A stretch of 64,000 nt of DNA from Clostridiaceae bacterium (GCA_902362725.1 CABIXM010000015.1:20448-84447), one strand, 5' to 3'; shown: positions 16,824-26,116, counted from the first letter of the stretch. Made by a program: numbers and translations. Notes: a model not told the origin generated them from the letters alone.

Positions 16824-17501
16824 TCATTTTTCCCGGATCAGCTCCCGCAACTTCGCAAAGGCCCGGGCGATTCCGCCCACCTCGTTGATGAGTCCTTCCT
16901 TCACTGCCTGGCTGCCCACCAGGACGGATCCCACATCCTTGGTTAGTTCCCCGGTCTCCAGCATAAGCCTCGACAATCGTTCTCTGGAAATACTGCTGTG
17001 CGTGGTAATAAAGCCCGAAATCCGATCCTGAATCTTCTGGAAATAATCAAAAGTCTGGGGCACGCCGATAATAAGGCCGGTCATCCGTACCGGATGAATC
17101 ATCATGGTCCCGGTGGGAACGATAAAGGAATAATCTGCAGATACTGCCAGAGGTACGCCGATGGAATGACTACCGCCCAACACCAGCGATACCGTAGGCT
17201 TACTTAAGGACGCAATCATTTCCGCAATGGCCAGTCCTGACTCCACATCGCCGCCCACCGTGTTAATAAGCACCAGAAGCCCCTCCACGCTTTTGCTGTC
17301 CTCCAGAGCCGCCAACTGTGGAATCACGTGCTCGTACTTGGTGGTTTTCGCGCTGGAGGCCAGGCACTCATGCCCCTCGATCTCGCCTATGATATTCAGC
17401 AAATGAATCCGATGCTCCCCTTCCTCCAGCGTCACCTGTCCGAAGTCCTCGATTTCCTGATTCTGCTCTTTCTGTTTTTCCTCGCTTTTCTCTTTTTCCA
17501 T
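16824..17501 (-). CDS. tepA: TepA-like ClpP-family serine protease
   Basis: A 225-residue ClpP-fold protein of the TepA (translocation-enhancing protein) group, a membrane-linked peptidase relative next to spoIIIE in Bacillus. The charged N-terminus ([15 protein letters not shown]) is dispensable-looking. The active-site block is [12 protein letters not shown] (nucleophile in SHSIG), the histidine is in [11 protein letters not shown], and [17 protein letters not shown] matches the ClpP oxyanion loop. It lacks a partner ATPase nearby. Its ribosome site is embedded in a hairpin (see 17507-17559), suggesting control of expression. It is transcribed toward ftsK. Confidence 0.85.
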   Translation of the reverse strand: MEKEKSEEKQKEQNQEIEDFGQVTLEEGEHRIHLLNIIGEIEGHECLASSAKTTKYEHVIPQLAALEDSKSVEGLLVLINTVGGDVESGLAIAEMIASLSKPTVSLVLGGSHSIGVPLAVSADYSFIVPTGTMMIHPVRMTGLIIGVPQTFDYFQKIQDRISGFITTHSSISRERLSRLMLETGELTKDVGSVLVGSQAVKEGLINEVGGIARAFAKLRELIREK

Positions 17502-17506
17502 AAAAA

Positions 17507-17559
17507 TACCCTGACCTTTCTCACATACTTTTTCTTTAGTATGCTTTCCGGTCAGGGTA
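17507..17559 (-). terminator. Terminator or attenuator hairpin directly before tepA
   Basis: TACCCTGACC (17507-17516) and GGTCAGGGTA (17550-17559) form a perfect 10-base stem with an inner CATAC/GTATG stem. On the minus strand it is followed by TTTTT and immediately by the tepA ATG at 17501. The only plausible tepA ribosome site (TCAGGG) is inside the stem. A TATAAT reads at about 17559-17564, before the hairpin. It may end the upstream message, gate tepA translation, or both. Confidence 0.6.
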
Positions 17560-17578
17560 ATTATACCTGTTTGAAAGC

Positions 17579-18361
17579 TTAAGACATGTAGCGACTCTTC
17601 AGGTCATAAACCATCTCCGCGTAACGTTCCCTGCAGGCTTCGTTTTCGCCGTTCTCGATCTTGTGAACGCAATCCATCAGATAAGAATTCCACAGCTCAT
17701 CATATACGGCGCCCGCATTTTCCTGGCGGGCAATCCGGTTCACAATGGTCGGCGCGATATTATAGTATTCTTTGACCATCGCCCCGCCCTCTTCGCTCTG
17801 CAGCAGATAATTGTCCCGGTAAGAGCGCAAAAGCTCCAGCTCGTAGCAATTGTCCGCCTTTCCCTGGCTCTCACAGGCTGCCGTGGTGATATAACAGAAT
17901 TTCCGGTGGAAACCCTGCTCGATCTTCTCATAGTCTGCCTTGCCCACGGAAGTCTTGAAGGTCTCGTTCCAGCGGGTCATCAGCACATCCGCCAGCGGCT
18001 CCGCAGACTGATTGTTCTTCTGCTCCAGCAGTGCCGGAAATACATAGACAGCCAGAATCATATTGTAATTGATCTGCTGCTCGCTTTTCTTTCCCTTTTT
18101 CGTGATTCCGTCAAGCTCTGACTGTACGCAGTCGATCAGATGATCGGACAGCCTGGTAAGCCAGGCCTCCGGATTCTCTTCCTGCTGGTACACCCGCTCA
18201 ATGGCATTGATGGTATCCAGATTTCTTCTCAAATACGCCTGAAAAGCCTCCGGATATACGTCCCGCTTAAAGGTTTTCATGGGATTATCCTCTTTTAAGA
18301 GCATATCCTCGATCCCCTGCATGGCCTGATTATAACTCTCCCCGTATGCTACCAGATCCAT
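17579..18361 (-). CDS. CFI-box domain protein of unknown function
   Basis: A 260-residue cytoplasmic, largely helical protein without signal or membrane segment. The block CYITTAACE at about residues 156-164, followed by [33 protein letters not shown], strongly resembles the CFI-box (CFIATAAYG..LR.FRD..L....G..fv..YY..SP) that usually forms the C-terminal tail of secreted or modular bacterial proteins. Here it is internal, followed by about 60 further residues, and a helical domain precedes it. The function is unknown. ATG 18361 follows GGGAGG. It is 15 bases after yebC and shares its promoter. Confidence 0.7.
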   Translation of the reverse strand: MDLVAYGESYNQAMQGIEDMLLKEDNPMKTFKRDVYPEAFQAYLRRNLDTINAIERVYQQEENPEAWLTRLSDHLIDCVQSELDGITKKGKKSEQQINYNMILAVYVFPALLEQKNNQSAEPLADVLMTRWNETFKTSVGKADYEKIEQGFHRKFCYITTAACESQGKADNCYELELLRSYRDNYLLQSEEGGAMVKEYYNIAPTIVNRIARQENAGAVYDELWNSYLMDCVHKIENGENEACRERYAEMVYDLKSRYMS

Positions 18362-18376
18362 ATGTAGTCCTCCCGA

Positions 18377-19105
18377 TTACTCGTCCCAGTTATGGTATAC
18401 GTTCTGTACGTCGTCGTCCTCATCCAGCAGATCCAGTGTTCTCTGCAGGTTCTTGATGGCGTCCTCATCCGTCAGTGTCACATAGGTCTGCGGGATCATG
18501 GTCACCTCAGCCTCCGCCATTGGGATGCCCTTCTCTTCCAGAGCCGCACGTACCTCGCTGAAGGAATCCGGATCGGTCAGGATCTCGAAGCTGTCCTCCT
18601 CTTCGGAGAAGTCCTCTGCCCCTGCGTCCAGCGCCAGCATCATCAGATCGTCCGGATCCATATCACACTCATCCCGATCCACGATGATCTGTCCCTTCTT
18701 ATCAAACATATAAGATACGCAGCCCTGGTTACCGATGGAGCCGTTGCCCTTGGTAAATGCGCTTCTTACATTTGCCGCGGTACGATTCTTATTGTCGGTC
18801 AGCGCGTCCACGATAATAGCAATACCATTGGGGCCATATCCTTCATAAGATACATACTCGTAGTTTACTGCGTTGGCATTGCCTGCCGCCTTCTTGATGC
18901 CGCGGTCTATGGTATCGTTGGGCATGTTCGCTGCCTTGGCTTTGGCAATGATATCACGCAGCTTGCTGTTGTTGTTCGGGTCAGCGCCGCCTTCCTTTAC
19001 GGCTACGGCCAGCTCACGGCCGATGATGGTGAAAATCTTTCCCTTTGCTGCGTCATTCTTCTCTTTTTTATGCTTAATGTTCGCAAATTTTGAATGTCCT
19101 GACAT
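18377..19105 (-). CDS. yebC: YebC/PmpR family protein
   Basis: A 242-residue, full-length member of the YebC family, with the hallmark start SGHSKFANIKHKKEKNDAAKGK. Further blocks are NMPNDTIDRGIKKA and YEGYGPNGIAIIVDALTDNKNRTA. Members are described as DNA-binding regulators, and more recently as factors that ease ribosome stalling at proline-rich motifs. ATG 19105 follows AATAGGAG. It heads a two-gene unit with the CFI-box gene. Confidence 0.96.
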   Translation of the reverse strand: MSGHSKFANIKHKKEKNDAAKGKIFTIIGRELAVAVKEGGADPNNNSKLRDIIAKAKAANMPNDTIDRGIKKAAGNANAVNYEYVSYEGYGPNGIAIIVDALTDNKNRTAANVRSAFTKGNGSIGNQGCVSYMFDKKGQIIVDRDECDMDPDDLMMLALDAGAEDFSEEEDSFEILTDPDSFSEVRAALEEKGIPMAEAEVTMIPQTYVTLTDEDAIKNLQRTLDLLDEDDDVQNVYHNWDE

Positions 19106-19181
19106 ATCTAAACACTCCTATTCTTCCTGATCTGTACTTTTCGCCGCCGCTTCTGTCAGTTCCCGGCAGACGGTTCTCTCT

Positions 19182-19210
19182 ATTGTAACACTATTTTTTT
19201 CAGATGGCAA
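19182..19210 (-). promoter_or_regulatory. Sigma-A promoter of yebC
   Basis: TTGCCA (19205-19210), 17 bases, TACAAT (19182-19187), with TGT before the -10 (extended -10 type). It lies 76 bases before the yebC ATG and just past the endoA stop. Confidence 0.7.
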
Positions 19211-19213
19211 GTC

Positions 19214-19561
19214 TTATGTATCCAGCTCCAGACTCACCCGCAAAGCCTCGTTGACCCGCTGCAGGGATCGCTCATCCAGATGACAGATTTTATCCCGCAG
19301 GCGCTGCTTGTCGATGGTCCGCAGCTGCTCCAGCAAAATCACCGAATCCCGGACAATCTGGCACTGCCTGGTGTTCAGTTCCACATGGGTGGGAAGCTTT
19401 GCCTTATTCATCTTCGAGGTAATTGCCGCCACGATGACGGTGGGACTGTGCCGGTTGCCGGTATCATTTTGAATCACGAGTACCGGACGGACGCCGCCCT
19501 GCTCAGAACCAATCACCGGCCGTAAGTCCGCGTAGTATACATCGCCCCGTCTGATTATCAC
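19214..19561 (-). CDS. ndoA: EndoA/MazF-type mRNA endoribonuclease toxin
   Basis: A 115-residue PemK/MazF-fold toxin very close in sequence to Bacillus EndoA, with [22 protein letters not shown] at the start, [10 protein letters not shown], and [12 protein letters not shown]. EndoA cleaves single-stranded mRNA at short U-ACAU-type sites. The start is GTG 19561, with TTGGAG 10 bases upstream; longer readings add an N-terminus absent from the family. The gene follows alr, as in Bacillus, but the antitoxin gene ndoAI that normally lies between them is missing: only 88 bases separate the two. Confidence 0.93.
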   Translation of the reverse strand: MIIRRGDVYYADLRPVIGSEQGGVRPVLVIQNDTGNRHSPTVIVAAITSKMNKAKLPTHVELNTRQCQIVRDSVILLEQLRTIDKQRLRDKICHLDERSLQRVNEALRVSLELDT

Positions 19562-19649
19562 ATTTTTCACACTCCAATTTTCAAAATACGTTGTTACTTC
19601 TTTCTCAAGTATTTCCAAAATTACAGTGTGTATACACATTCAGGCCTTC

Positions 19650-20816
19650 TCAGGCATAAAAATCGTGAACCTCCGAGACCTTACCGTGGCGCAGGTAAAT
19701 CCGCGGAACCCGCTGGGACAGGTCGCAGACAAATTCATAATTAAAGCGTCCGGACAGCTCCGCCAGCTCATCCACAGACAAATAGGCGTCCCCGTCCCTT
19801 CCGAACATGGTGACTTCCAGCCCCGGTACTGCCTCCGGAATCTCCGTCACATCCACCATCATCTGATCCATACAGACTCTGCCGCAGATGGGTGCCCGTT
19901 TTCCGGCCACCAGAATGCAGCCCTTATTGGACAGACTTCTGGGATAACCGTCCGCGTAGCCCACCGGGACGGTGGCGATCCGGCGCACGGAGTCTGCCGT
20001 ATAGATGCCGCCGTAGCTGATCTCCGTACCAGGCGTGATCTCTTTTACATGCACGATATGGCTCTTCATTTCCATGGCGGGTTTCAGTGGAACCAATTCT
20101 TTCTTTACTTCCTCCGAAGGGTACAGGCCATACACCGTGATGCCCGCCCGCACCATATCCAGGTTCGCTTCCGGCAGATCGATGATACCGGCACTGTTAG
20201 AGCAATGATGAATTTGGAAACGCACGCCTGCCGCCTCACAGGCCCTGTTAAAAGCCTGATACCGCATAAGCTGCTTTTCAGTGGCCGCCTTATCCGCCTC
20301 GTCGGATTTGGCAAAATGGGTAAACAGGCCTTCCAGCGTGATCCCGGGAAGCTCCCCAATTTCACAGACTGTTTTTACACTTTCCTCCGTATCCGCAAAA
20401 CCAATGCGGCTCATCCCTGTATCCACTTTAATATGCACGTTCACGTTTTTTCCCTGACGCACGGCCTCTGCAGAAAGCTCCTGTGCCATGTCCAGCCGGA
20501 ACACGGTGGGACAGATATCCAGGCGCACCAGTTCCGGGTAATCCTCCGGAAATACGTAGCCCAGAATTAATATCGGCTTTCGGATTCCGTTTTTCCGAAG
20601 CTCTACCGCCTCCTCGATGGTGGCTGCCGCAAACCCCCACAGATAATCCTTTTCCTCTATCATCTGCGCGATGGGTACCGCGCCGTGGCCGTAGCCGTTG
20701 GCCTTTACCACCGCCGCAATCTGCGTCCCGGCCTGCAGATTCGCCTTCATGGCCTCAAAATTCTCTTCTATGGCATCCAAATTCACATAAGCCGCTACGC
20801 GCTTATATTTTTTCAC
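19650..20816 (-). CDS. alr: Alanine racemase
   Basis: A 388-residue PLP enzyme that makes D-alanine for peptidoglycan. The N-terminal TIM barrel has the PLP lysine in AAVVKANGYGHGA (near residue 40). The beta domain holds the catalytic tyrosine block ISYGGIYTAD and the CGRVCMDQMMVDVT motif. I start at GTG 20816, which has GAGGAG 8 bases upstream; an earlier GTG (20825) overlaps that ribosome site. It is transcribed with endoA behind it. Its own promoter must lie in the roughly 40 bases between the rex terminator and this start, or the gene reads through from rex. Confidence 0.96.
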   Translation of the reverse strand: MKKYKRVAAYVNLDAIEENFEAMKANLQAGTQIAAVVKANGYGHGAVPIAQMIEEKDYLWGFAAATIEEAVELRKNGIRKPILILGYVFPEDYPELVRLDICPTVFRLDMAQELSAEAVRQGKNVNVHIKVDTGMSRIGFADTEESVKTVCEIGELPGITLEGLFTHFAKSDEADKAATEKQLMRYQAFNRACEAAGVRFQIHHCSNSAGIIDLPEANLDMVRAGITVYGLYPSEEVKKELVPLKPAMEMKSHIVHVKEITPGTEISYGGIYTADSVRRIATVPVGYADGYPRSLSNKGCILVAGKRAPICGRVCMDQMMVDVTEIPEAVPGLEVTMFGRDGDAYLSVDELAELSGRFNYEFVCDLSQRVPRIYLRHGKVSEVHDFYA

Positions 20817-20858
20817 GTCTGACACTCCTCACTATCCTTAATATATGCGTCTGCACGC

Positions 20859-20885
20859 AAAAGGGAGCCCATAAGCTCCCTTTTA
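20859..20885 (-). terminator. Intrinsic terminator after rex
   Basis: AAAAGGGAGC (20859-20868) pairs with GCTCCCTTTT (20875-20884) across six bases. On the minus strand the stem ends in TTTT. It lies between the rex stop and the alr start. Confidence 0.75.
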
Positions 20886-20909
20886 TGACTCGTCACTTCC
20901 GGTACTCCA

Positions 20910-21557
20910 TCAGGAACGGGGATGCTCTTTCTCATACCGTGTGATATTGTAAGAAAGCTGCATCAGGCTCTCTGACAGATGTACGTTCTCCACCAGAACG
21001 TCCGACGGAACATCCAGATCGATGTGGGCGAAATTCCAGATGGCTTTGATTCCGTACCGAACCAGAAGCCGCGTCATTTCCTCCGCCTTGGACTTCGGCA
21101 ATGTCAAGGCCGCAATCTGAATCTCCTCGTCCTTAATAAAGCTCTCCAGATCCTCCAGCATATGAATCTGGATACCGCGGACGCTTAAGCCCTTTAAGAC
21201 AGGATTTACATCGAAGATACCTTTTATGTAGAAGCCTCGTTTTTCAAAATCCACATAATTGGCCAGTGCCTGTCCCAGGTTGCCTCCGCCGATGATGATC
21301 ATGTTGTGCTTTTTGTCAAGGCCCAGAATCTTGCCGATTTCTTCATACAGATACTTCACATTGTATCCGTATCCCTGCTGTCCGAAGCCTCCGAAATTGT
21401 TCAGATCCTGCCGGATCTGTGACGCCGTGACGCTCATTCGTTTACTCAGCTCACCGGAAGAGATACGTTCTACTCCGTTCTCCATCAGTTCGCCAAGATA
21501 ACGATAATAACGCGGTAGCCGCTTAATTACTGCTTTTGAGATCTCTCTCTCTTCCAT
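20910..21557 (-). CDS. rex: Redox-sensing transcriptional repressor Rex
   Basis: A 215-residue repressor that leaves DNA when the NADH/NAD ratio rises, controlling fermentation and anaerobic energy genes. An N-terminal winged helix (residues 1-80) contains ISSGELSKRMSVTASQIRQDL. The Rossmann domain carries IIIGGGNLGQALANY, and a C-terminal swapped helix ends in NITRYEKEH. ATG 21557. A strong promoter lies at 21601-21630, and an 8-base inverted repeat (21583-21615) overlaps its -10. I find no classical Rex operator (TTGTGAA-type palindrome) here. Confidence 0.96.
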   Translation of the reverse strand: MEEREISKAVIKRLPRYYRYLGELMENGVERISSGELSKRMSVTASQIRQDLNNFGGFGQQGYGYNVKYLYEEIGKILGLDKKHNMIIIGGGNLGQALANYVDFEKRGFYIKGIFDVNPVLKGLSVRGIQIHMLEDLESFIKDEEIQIAALTLPKSKAEEMTRLLVRYGIKAIWNFAHIDLDVPSDVLVENVHLSESLMQLSYNITRYEKEHPRS

Positions 21558-21582
21558 AATCCTTACACATCCCTCAACCAGA

Positions 21583-21615
21583 CTTTTCGAAACTGTTTTT
21601 ATTATAATCGAAAAG
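21583..21615. promoter_or_regulatory. Inverted repeat CTTTTCGA-17-TCGAAAAG over the rex promoter
   Basis: CTTTTCGA (21583-21590) and TCGAAAAG (21608-21615) are perfect inverted copies 17 bases apart that straddle the rex -10 (21601-21606). The geometry suits an operator for a dimer. It does not match the known Rex consensus, so the binding protein is not known. Confidence 0.35.
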
Positions 21616-21630
21616 CAAATTTTTTGTCAA
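21601..21630 (-). promoter_or_regulatory. Sigma-A promoter of rex
   Basis: Consensus TTGACA (21625-21630) and TATAAT (21601-21606) with an 18-base spacer on the minus strand, 44 bases before the rex ATG. Confidence 0.75.
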
Positions 21631-21659
21631 TCTTTTTGCCGCATTCTTCTAAAAGAATC

Positions 21660-21688
21660 TTGTTCAATCCCGCATTTTTCGCTATAAT
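21660..21688 (+). promoter_or_regulatory. Sigma-A promoter of the ABC-F gene
   Basis: TTGTTC (21660-21665), 17 bases, TATAAT (21683-21688), 44 bases before ATG 21732. It diverges from the rex promoter. Confidence 0.75.
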
Positions 21689-21731
21689 AAATTTCGTGTG
21701 GCATTCAACAACGGAAAAAAGAGGTATTTTT

Positions 21732-23645
21732 ATGATATTAGCATGTCAAAATATAAACAAAGCTTTCGGAACGGATGTGATTCTGAAAAACGCGTCCTTC
21801 CACATCGAGGATCGGGAAAAGGCCGCCGTGGTCGGGATCAACGGCGCCGGAAAATCCACCCTCTTAAAAATCATCATCGGGGAAATGGAGGCGGACTCCG
21901 GTGAAGTGATCCTGTCCAAGGGCAGAACCATCGGCTATCTGGCCCAGCATCAGGATCTGAACAGCGATCACACCATTTATCAGGAGCTGCTGACCGTAAA
22001 GCAGGACGTTATTGATCTGGAAGCTCGCATCCGGGACATCGAAGCACGGATGAAGGAGCTCTCCGGGGAGAACCTGGATACGGCTCTGGAACAATATACC
22101 CGTATGAATCATGAATTCGAACTAAAAAACGGATACGCCTACAAAAGCGAGGTAGTGGGCGTTCTGAAAGGTCTCGGTTTTGAAGAGGAAGAATTTGACA
22201 AACACGTCAACAAGCTCTCCGGAGGTCAGAAGACCCGCGTCTCTTTAGGCAAGCTTCTTCTCTCCCACCCGGATCTCATCATGCTGGACGAGCCCACCAA
22301 CCATTTGGACATGAATTCCATCGCCTGGCTGGAAACCTTCCTTCTGAATTACGACGGCGCGGTTCTGGTGGTAGCCCATGACCGGTATTTTCTGAACCGG
22401 ATTGCCACGAAAATCATCGAGATCGACGCGGGCGAGGTGACCACTTTCCAGGGAAATTATTCCGACTATGCCGCGAAAAAATCCAAACTAAGGGAGGCCC
22501 GCATGCACGCCTGGCTGAACCAGCAGCGGGAAATCAAGCACCAGGAAGAGGTCATCCAGAAGCTCAAATCCTTCAACCGGGAGAAATCTATCAAGCGCGC
22601 CGAGAGCCGCGAGAAAATGCTGGATAAAATGGAGGTTCTGGAGAAACCCAGCGAGATCCGCTCCGAGATGCACATCACCCTGGAGCCCAAGGTGGTCAGC
22701 GGAAATGACGTACTGACCGTGGAAGGCCTTGCAAAATCCTTTGGACCCCAGACTCTGTTCACCGATCTGAATTTCGAAGTCAAACGCGGTGAGCGTGTGG
22801 CACTCATCGGCAATAACGGCACCGGCAAGACTACGATTTTAAAAATCCTGAACGGCCTTCTCCCGGCAGACAGCGGTTCCTTTACACTTGGTTCGAAAGT
22901 CCATATCGGTTACTACGATCAGGAGCACCATGTGCTGCACCCGGAGAAAACCCTGTTCGAGGAGATTTCGGACGCCTACCCGGATCTGGACAATACTACA
23001 ATTCGAAGCACCCTGGCTGCCTTTCTCTTTACCGGCGACGATGTCTTTAAGCGCATCTCGGAGCTCTCCGGCGGCGAGCGGGGCCGCGTCTCCCTGGCCA
23101 AGCTGATGCTCTCCGAAGCCAATTTTTTGATCCTGGACGAGCCCACCAACCATCTGGATATCGTCTCCAAGGAAATTCTGGAGCAGGCCCTGAACTGCTA
23201 TACCGGCACGGTGCTCTACGTCTCTCATGACCGTTATTTCATCAACACCACCGCCACCCGGATTCTCGATCTGACCGGCGGCCAGTTAGTCAATTATATC
23301 GGCAATTATGATTATTATTTGGAAAAGCATGAGATTCTGACACCGAAGGCCGTACCCGCAGAAGCGGCAGAGACAAAGGCGGCGGAACCGGAATCTGCCG
23401 GAAAGCTGGACTGGAAGCAGCAGAAAGAGGAACAGGCCCGCCAGAGAAAACGGGAAAATGATTTCAAAAAAACCGAAGCGGAAATCTTCGAACTGGAGAC
23501 CCGGGACGGTGAGATCGATCAGCTTCTGACCCAGGAATCTGTCTACACGAACGTGGCGGAATGTATGAAGCTCCACAAAGAAAAAGAGGCCATCGCGGCC
23601 CGTCTTGAAATACTCTATGAACAATGGGAAGCGCTGGCTCAATGA
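21732..23645 (+). CDS. ABC-F family ATPase (ribosome-associated)
   Basis: A 637-residue soluble protein with two ABC ATPase domains and no membrane part. The first domain has GINGAGKST (about 35-43) and LSGGQKTRVSLGKLL, and the second GNNGTGKTT and LSGGERGRVSLAKLM. Both Walker B motifs are LDEPTNHLD, and a long charged linker between them fits the P-site tRNA interaction motif. The C-terminus is an Ala/Glu/Lys-rich coiled coil. ABC-F proteins act on ribosomes as translation factors or antibiotic-protection factors; this one looks like the YdiF/Uup group, so housekeeping use is more likely. ATG 21732 follows GAGG. Confidence 0.92.
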   Translation: MILACQNINKAFGTDVILKNASFHIEDREKAAVVGINGAGKSTLLKIIIGEMEADSGEVILSKGRTIGYLAQHQDLNSDHTIYQELLTVKQDVIDLEARIRDIEARMKELSGENLDTALEQYTRMNHEFELKNGYAYKSEVVGVLKGLGFEEEEFDKHVNKLSGGQKTRVSLGKLLLSHPDLIMLDEPTNHLDMNSIAWLETFLLNYDGAVLVVAHDRYFLNRIATKIIEIDAGEVTTFQGNYSDYAAKKSKLREARMHAWLNQQREIKHQEEVIQKLKSFNREKSIKRAESREKMLDKMEVLEKPSEIRSEMHITLEPKVVSGNDVLTVEGLAKSFGPQTLFTDLNFEVKRGERVALIGNNGTGKTTILKILNGLLPADSGSFTLGSKVHIGYYDQEHHVLHPEKTLFEEISDAYPDLDNTTIRSTLAAFLFTGDDVFKRISELSGGERGRVSLAKLMLSEANFLILDEPTNHLDIVSKEILEQALNCYTGTVLYVSHDRYFINTTATRILDLTGGQLVNYIGNYDYYLEKHEILTPKAVPAEAAETKAAEPESAGKLDWKQQKEEQARQRKRENDFKKTEAEIFELETRDGEIDQLLTQESVYTNVAECMKLHKEKEAIAARLEILYEQWEALAQ

Positions 23646-23662
23646 TTGGCCAGCGCTTTTTC
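23629..23662. terminator. Intrinsic terminator shared by converging genes
   Basis: AAGCGCTGGC (23629-23638) pairs with GCCAGCGCTT (23649-23658), followed by TTTTCT. The hairpin contains the stop codons of both the ABC-F gene and the SGNH gene. Confidence 0.85.
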
Positions 23663-24634
23663 TAATTCATCCAGATTGTCATAGGTGACATACAGTCCGA
23701 AGCCCTGGCTTTCCAGGGTACCGTCCCGCTTCCCATTAAAGATGCGATCAATGATCATATCGCCCACCACTTCAGTATAGTGGCTTCCCTCGTAGTAATA
23801 ATTCTTATTTCTGGTAACGTCATTTTCCCCGCTGAAATTATAATAACCGCCCGTGGCGCCTCCCAGCCAGTTCAGGTAATTGGCGTAACCATAATACTCA
23901 GACTGCTGATAGGTCTTATAATAGATCGGATTGGAAAATACAATCAGATTGATACCGTACTCCTTACAGAGATCCCGGATGTCCTCCACCGCAAAGATGG
24001 AGTCGCTCAGGAAATCCTTATAGTAATCGTCCCAGTAGGGCGCGTCGTTTTTAAATGTACCTCCCAGGGACGGATCCCGTACGGTGCAGCCACTCTCATA
24101 ATACCGGGTCACATAATCCGGATCCTCCGTCGTGTAATTCAGGATCACGTCCAGAGACAGCAGCACTCCCTTGATACTGAAATAATTTGCATAAAAACTC
24201 AGTTTATTCGTTCTTGGGTAAGGAATCCGGTAAAACTGCTGTTCATGAAGCGCCGGATCCACAAAGCAGGAAATATTGTCCACGCCGATCATCACATTTT
24301 TCGGAATGATTCCATTGGCAATCAGCTCCCGCAGATTCTCCAGATGCTCTGCAGGAAGTCCCTCTGAGTAGGACATATTATACCATTTTCCCTCCGGAAT
24401 TTTCTCCACGTCGATGAAGCCGGTCCGGGACGAGCCAAACAGGAAGGAATCAAATTTATCCGGATTGTGCAGAATATACTGCATTTTTATATAATTACTG
24501 TTGGGCTCTACTCCGTTATCCCGTATCTTCTGCCAATGGAACACATTGTAGGGATCCACCGCCATGGGAATGGCGATTTCCAGAATCAGGATAAAGAGCA
24601 GGAAAGGCGCAATTTTACGCAAAAATCTTTTCAT
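23639..24634 (-). CDS. AlgJ/DltD-like SGNH-type protein, partner of MBOAT
   Basis: A 331-residue protein with an N-terminal signal anchor (LRKIAPFLLFILILEIAIPMAV) and an extracytoplasmic domain. FLFGSSRTGFIDV near residue 65 supplies the GxS block with the candidate catalytic serine; NISC and the late block GSHYTEVVGDMIID could provide the other SGNH residues. Length and placement directly after a MBOAT O-acyltransferase fit the AlgI/AlgJ, PatA/PatB and DltB/DltD pattern, where such a protein moves or positions acyl groups on a cell-surface glycan. The target polymer is unknown. The 39-base gap to the MBOAT gene supports one transcript. Confidence 0.75.
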   Translation of the reverse strand: MKRFLRKIAPFLLFILILEIAIPMAVDPYNVFHWQKIRDNGVEPNSNYIKMQYILHNPDKFDSFLFGSSRTGFIDVEKIPEGKWYNMSYSEGLPAEHLENLRELIANGIIPKNVMIGVDNISCFVDPALHEQQFYRIPYPRTNKLSFYANYFSIKGVLLSLDVILNYTTEDPDYVTRYYESGCTVRDPSLGGTFKNDAPYWDDYYKDFLSDSIFAVEDIRDLCKEYGINLIVFSNPIYYKTYQQSEYYGYANYLNWLGGATGGYYNFSGENDVTRNKNYYYEGSHYTEVVGDMIIDRIFNGKRDGTLESQGFGLYVTYDNLDELEKALANH

Positions 24635-24673
24635 CTATGTTCTCTCACTTTCCTTTGATGGCCGCCCTCATTT

Positions 24674-26116
24674 TTAAAACTGAAAATACACAAAATCATA
24701 CTGCCCAAGCTGTCTGCTGTAAAGCACGATAAACAACAGGGCAAAATAGAACGCATAGCGCACCGGCTTCCGAAACCTTCCCAGCCACTGGGCCACATCC
24801 GTCTTCAAGGCAATGAAATCATGAGCCACGAGCAGGAAAATCCAGAAAAATACCAGCTTCAGTTCCGTACTCTGAATCAGCCCTGCGCCCTTGAAAGCCA
24901 GATAGCAGTTCTTCGCATATTCCACCGGCCGGGTGACGCCGTCAAACATGTGCGCCAGCACATACAACGCATCCCCCATATCGTTGGCCCGGAAAAAGAG
25001 CCAGGCGAAGGTCACAAAGGCAAAGGTCACCAGAACCCGGATAACGCCCCTCTCTTTCTTCGGTGGGAAATATCGGTTCCAGACCCGCTCCGCAATCTGT
25101 CCCAGGCCGTGCAGGCCGCCCCAGACCACAAAGGTCCAGTTGGCTCCATGCCAGAGCCCGCTGATCAGGAAGGTAATAATCAGATTGCGGTAGGTTTTCC
25201 ATGTTCCGGCACGGCTGCCGCCCAGCGGAATATAGACATAGTCCCGGAACCAGGTGGACAGGGAAATGTGCCATCTGCCCCAAAATTCCTTAATGGATGC
25301 CGCAAAATAGGGACTTTTAAAGTTATTGACTAAATCAATATCGAACAGGCAGGCTACACCTCTGGCGATATCCGAATAACCAGAAAAATCGCAATACACC
25401 TGAAAGGCATAGAAAAAGGTCGCCACGCCAAGCGCCAGGCCTGTAAAGTTTGTCACTTGATTGTATACAATATCCACGCTGGAAGAAAGCACATCCGCAA
25501 TGGCAATCTTTTTAAAATAGCCCCAGGCGATCAGCTTGGCACCCCGAATCGCCTTATCGCAGTCAAAAGAATGCTCCTTCTCCATCTGCGGCATCAGATG
25601 CTCCGCACGCTCGATGGGTCCTGCCAGAAGCAGGGGGAAAAAGGACACGAACGCCGCATATTTTCCAAAATGACGGCAGGCCTTCGTCCTTCCCTTATAG
25701 ACATCAATCACGTATCCCAGCGTCTGAAAGGTATAAAAGGAAATGCCCACCGGCAGCACCAGATTCAACGTCACGGGACTCATGGAAATCGACACGCTCT
25801 TCAAAAGCGACACCAGGGATTTGCTCAGGAAATTGAAATATTTAAAAAAGAATAAAAGCCCGAGACACACCACCAGGGCTGTCCAGATACAGAGCTTTCG
25901 CTTCTTCGGATTTTCTGTTTTCTCAAGAATCAGCGCCGTGGTATAAGAGACTGCCGTTGTCAGCAGGATCAGGAAAATATAGGACGCATTGGCGCTCATG
26001 TAAAAATAATAGCTGGACACCAGTAGGACGCCCCACCGATGCTTGGGGGGCGTCAGCCAGTAAATTGCAAATACAATGGGTAAAAATACATAAAACGCAT
26101 TGGAATTAAACAGCAT
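24674..26116 (-). CDS. MBOAT family O-acyltransferase (AlgI/DltB-like)
   Basis: A 480-residue polytopic membrane protein with about eleven hydrophobic segments. The conserved MBOAT blocks are [20 protein letters not shown], with IPLGGSR close behind, and the catalytic histidine block [11 protein letters not shown] (about residues 317-327). MBOAT proteins of this group carry acyl chains, often acetyl, across the membrane for a surface polysaccharide or wall polymer. ATG 26116 overlaps the icd stop by 11 bases, and its ribosome site (AGAGGAAT) lies inside the icd 3' end, so translation is coupled to icd. The SGNH partner follows. Confidence 0.92.
   Translation of the reverse strand: MLFNSNAFYVFLPIVFAIYWLTPPKHRWGVLLVSSYYFYMSANASYIFLILLTTAVSYTTALILEKTENPKKRKLCIWTALVVCLGLLFFFKYFNFLSKSLVSLLKSVSISMSPVTLNLVLPVGISFYTFQTLGYVIDVYKGRTKACRHFGKYAAFVSFFPLLLAGPIERAEHLMPQMEKEHSFDCDKAIRGAKLIAWGYFKKIAIADVLSSSVDIVYNQVTNFTGLALGVATFFYAFQVYCDFSGYSDIARGVACLFDIDLVNNFKSPYFAASIKEFWGRWHISLSTWFRDYVYIPLGGSRAGTWKTYRNLIITFLISGLWHGANWTFVVWGGLHGLGQIAERVWNRYFPPKKERGVIRVLVTFAFVTFAWLFFRANDMGDALYVLAHMFDGVTRPVEYAKNCYLAFKGAGLIQSTELKLVFFWIFLLVAHDFIALKTDVAQWLGRFRKPVRYAFYFALLFIVLYSRQLGQYDFVYFQF

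Noticed and set aside
21557..21732. Classical Rex operator
   Set aside because: No TTGTGAA-type palindrome with the right spacing occurs between rex and the ABC-F gene.
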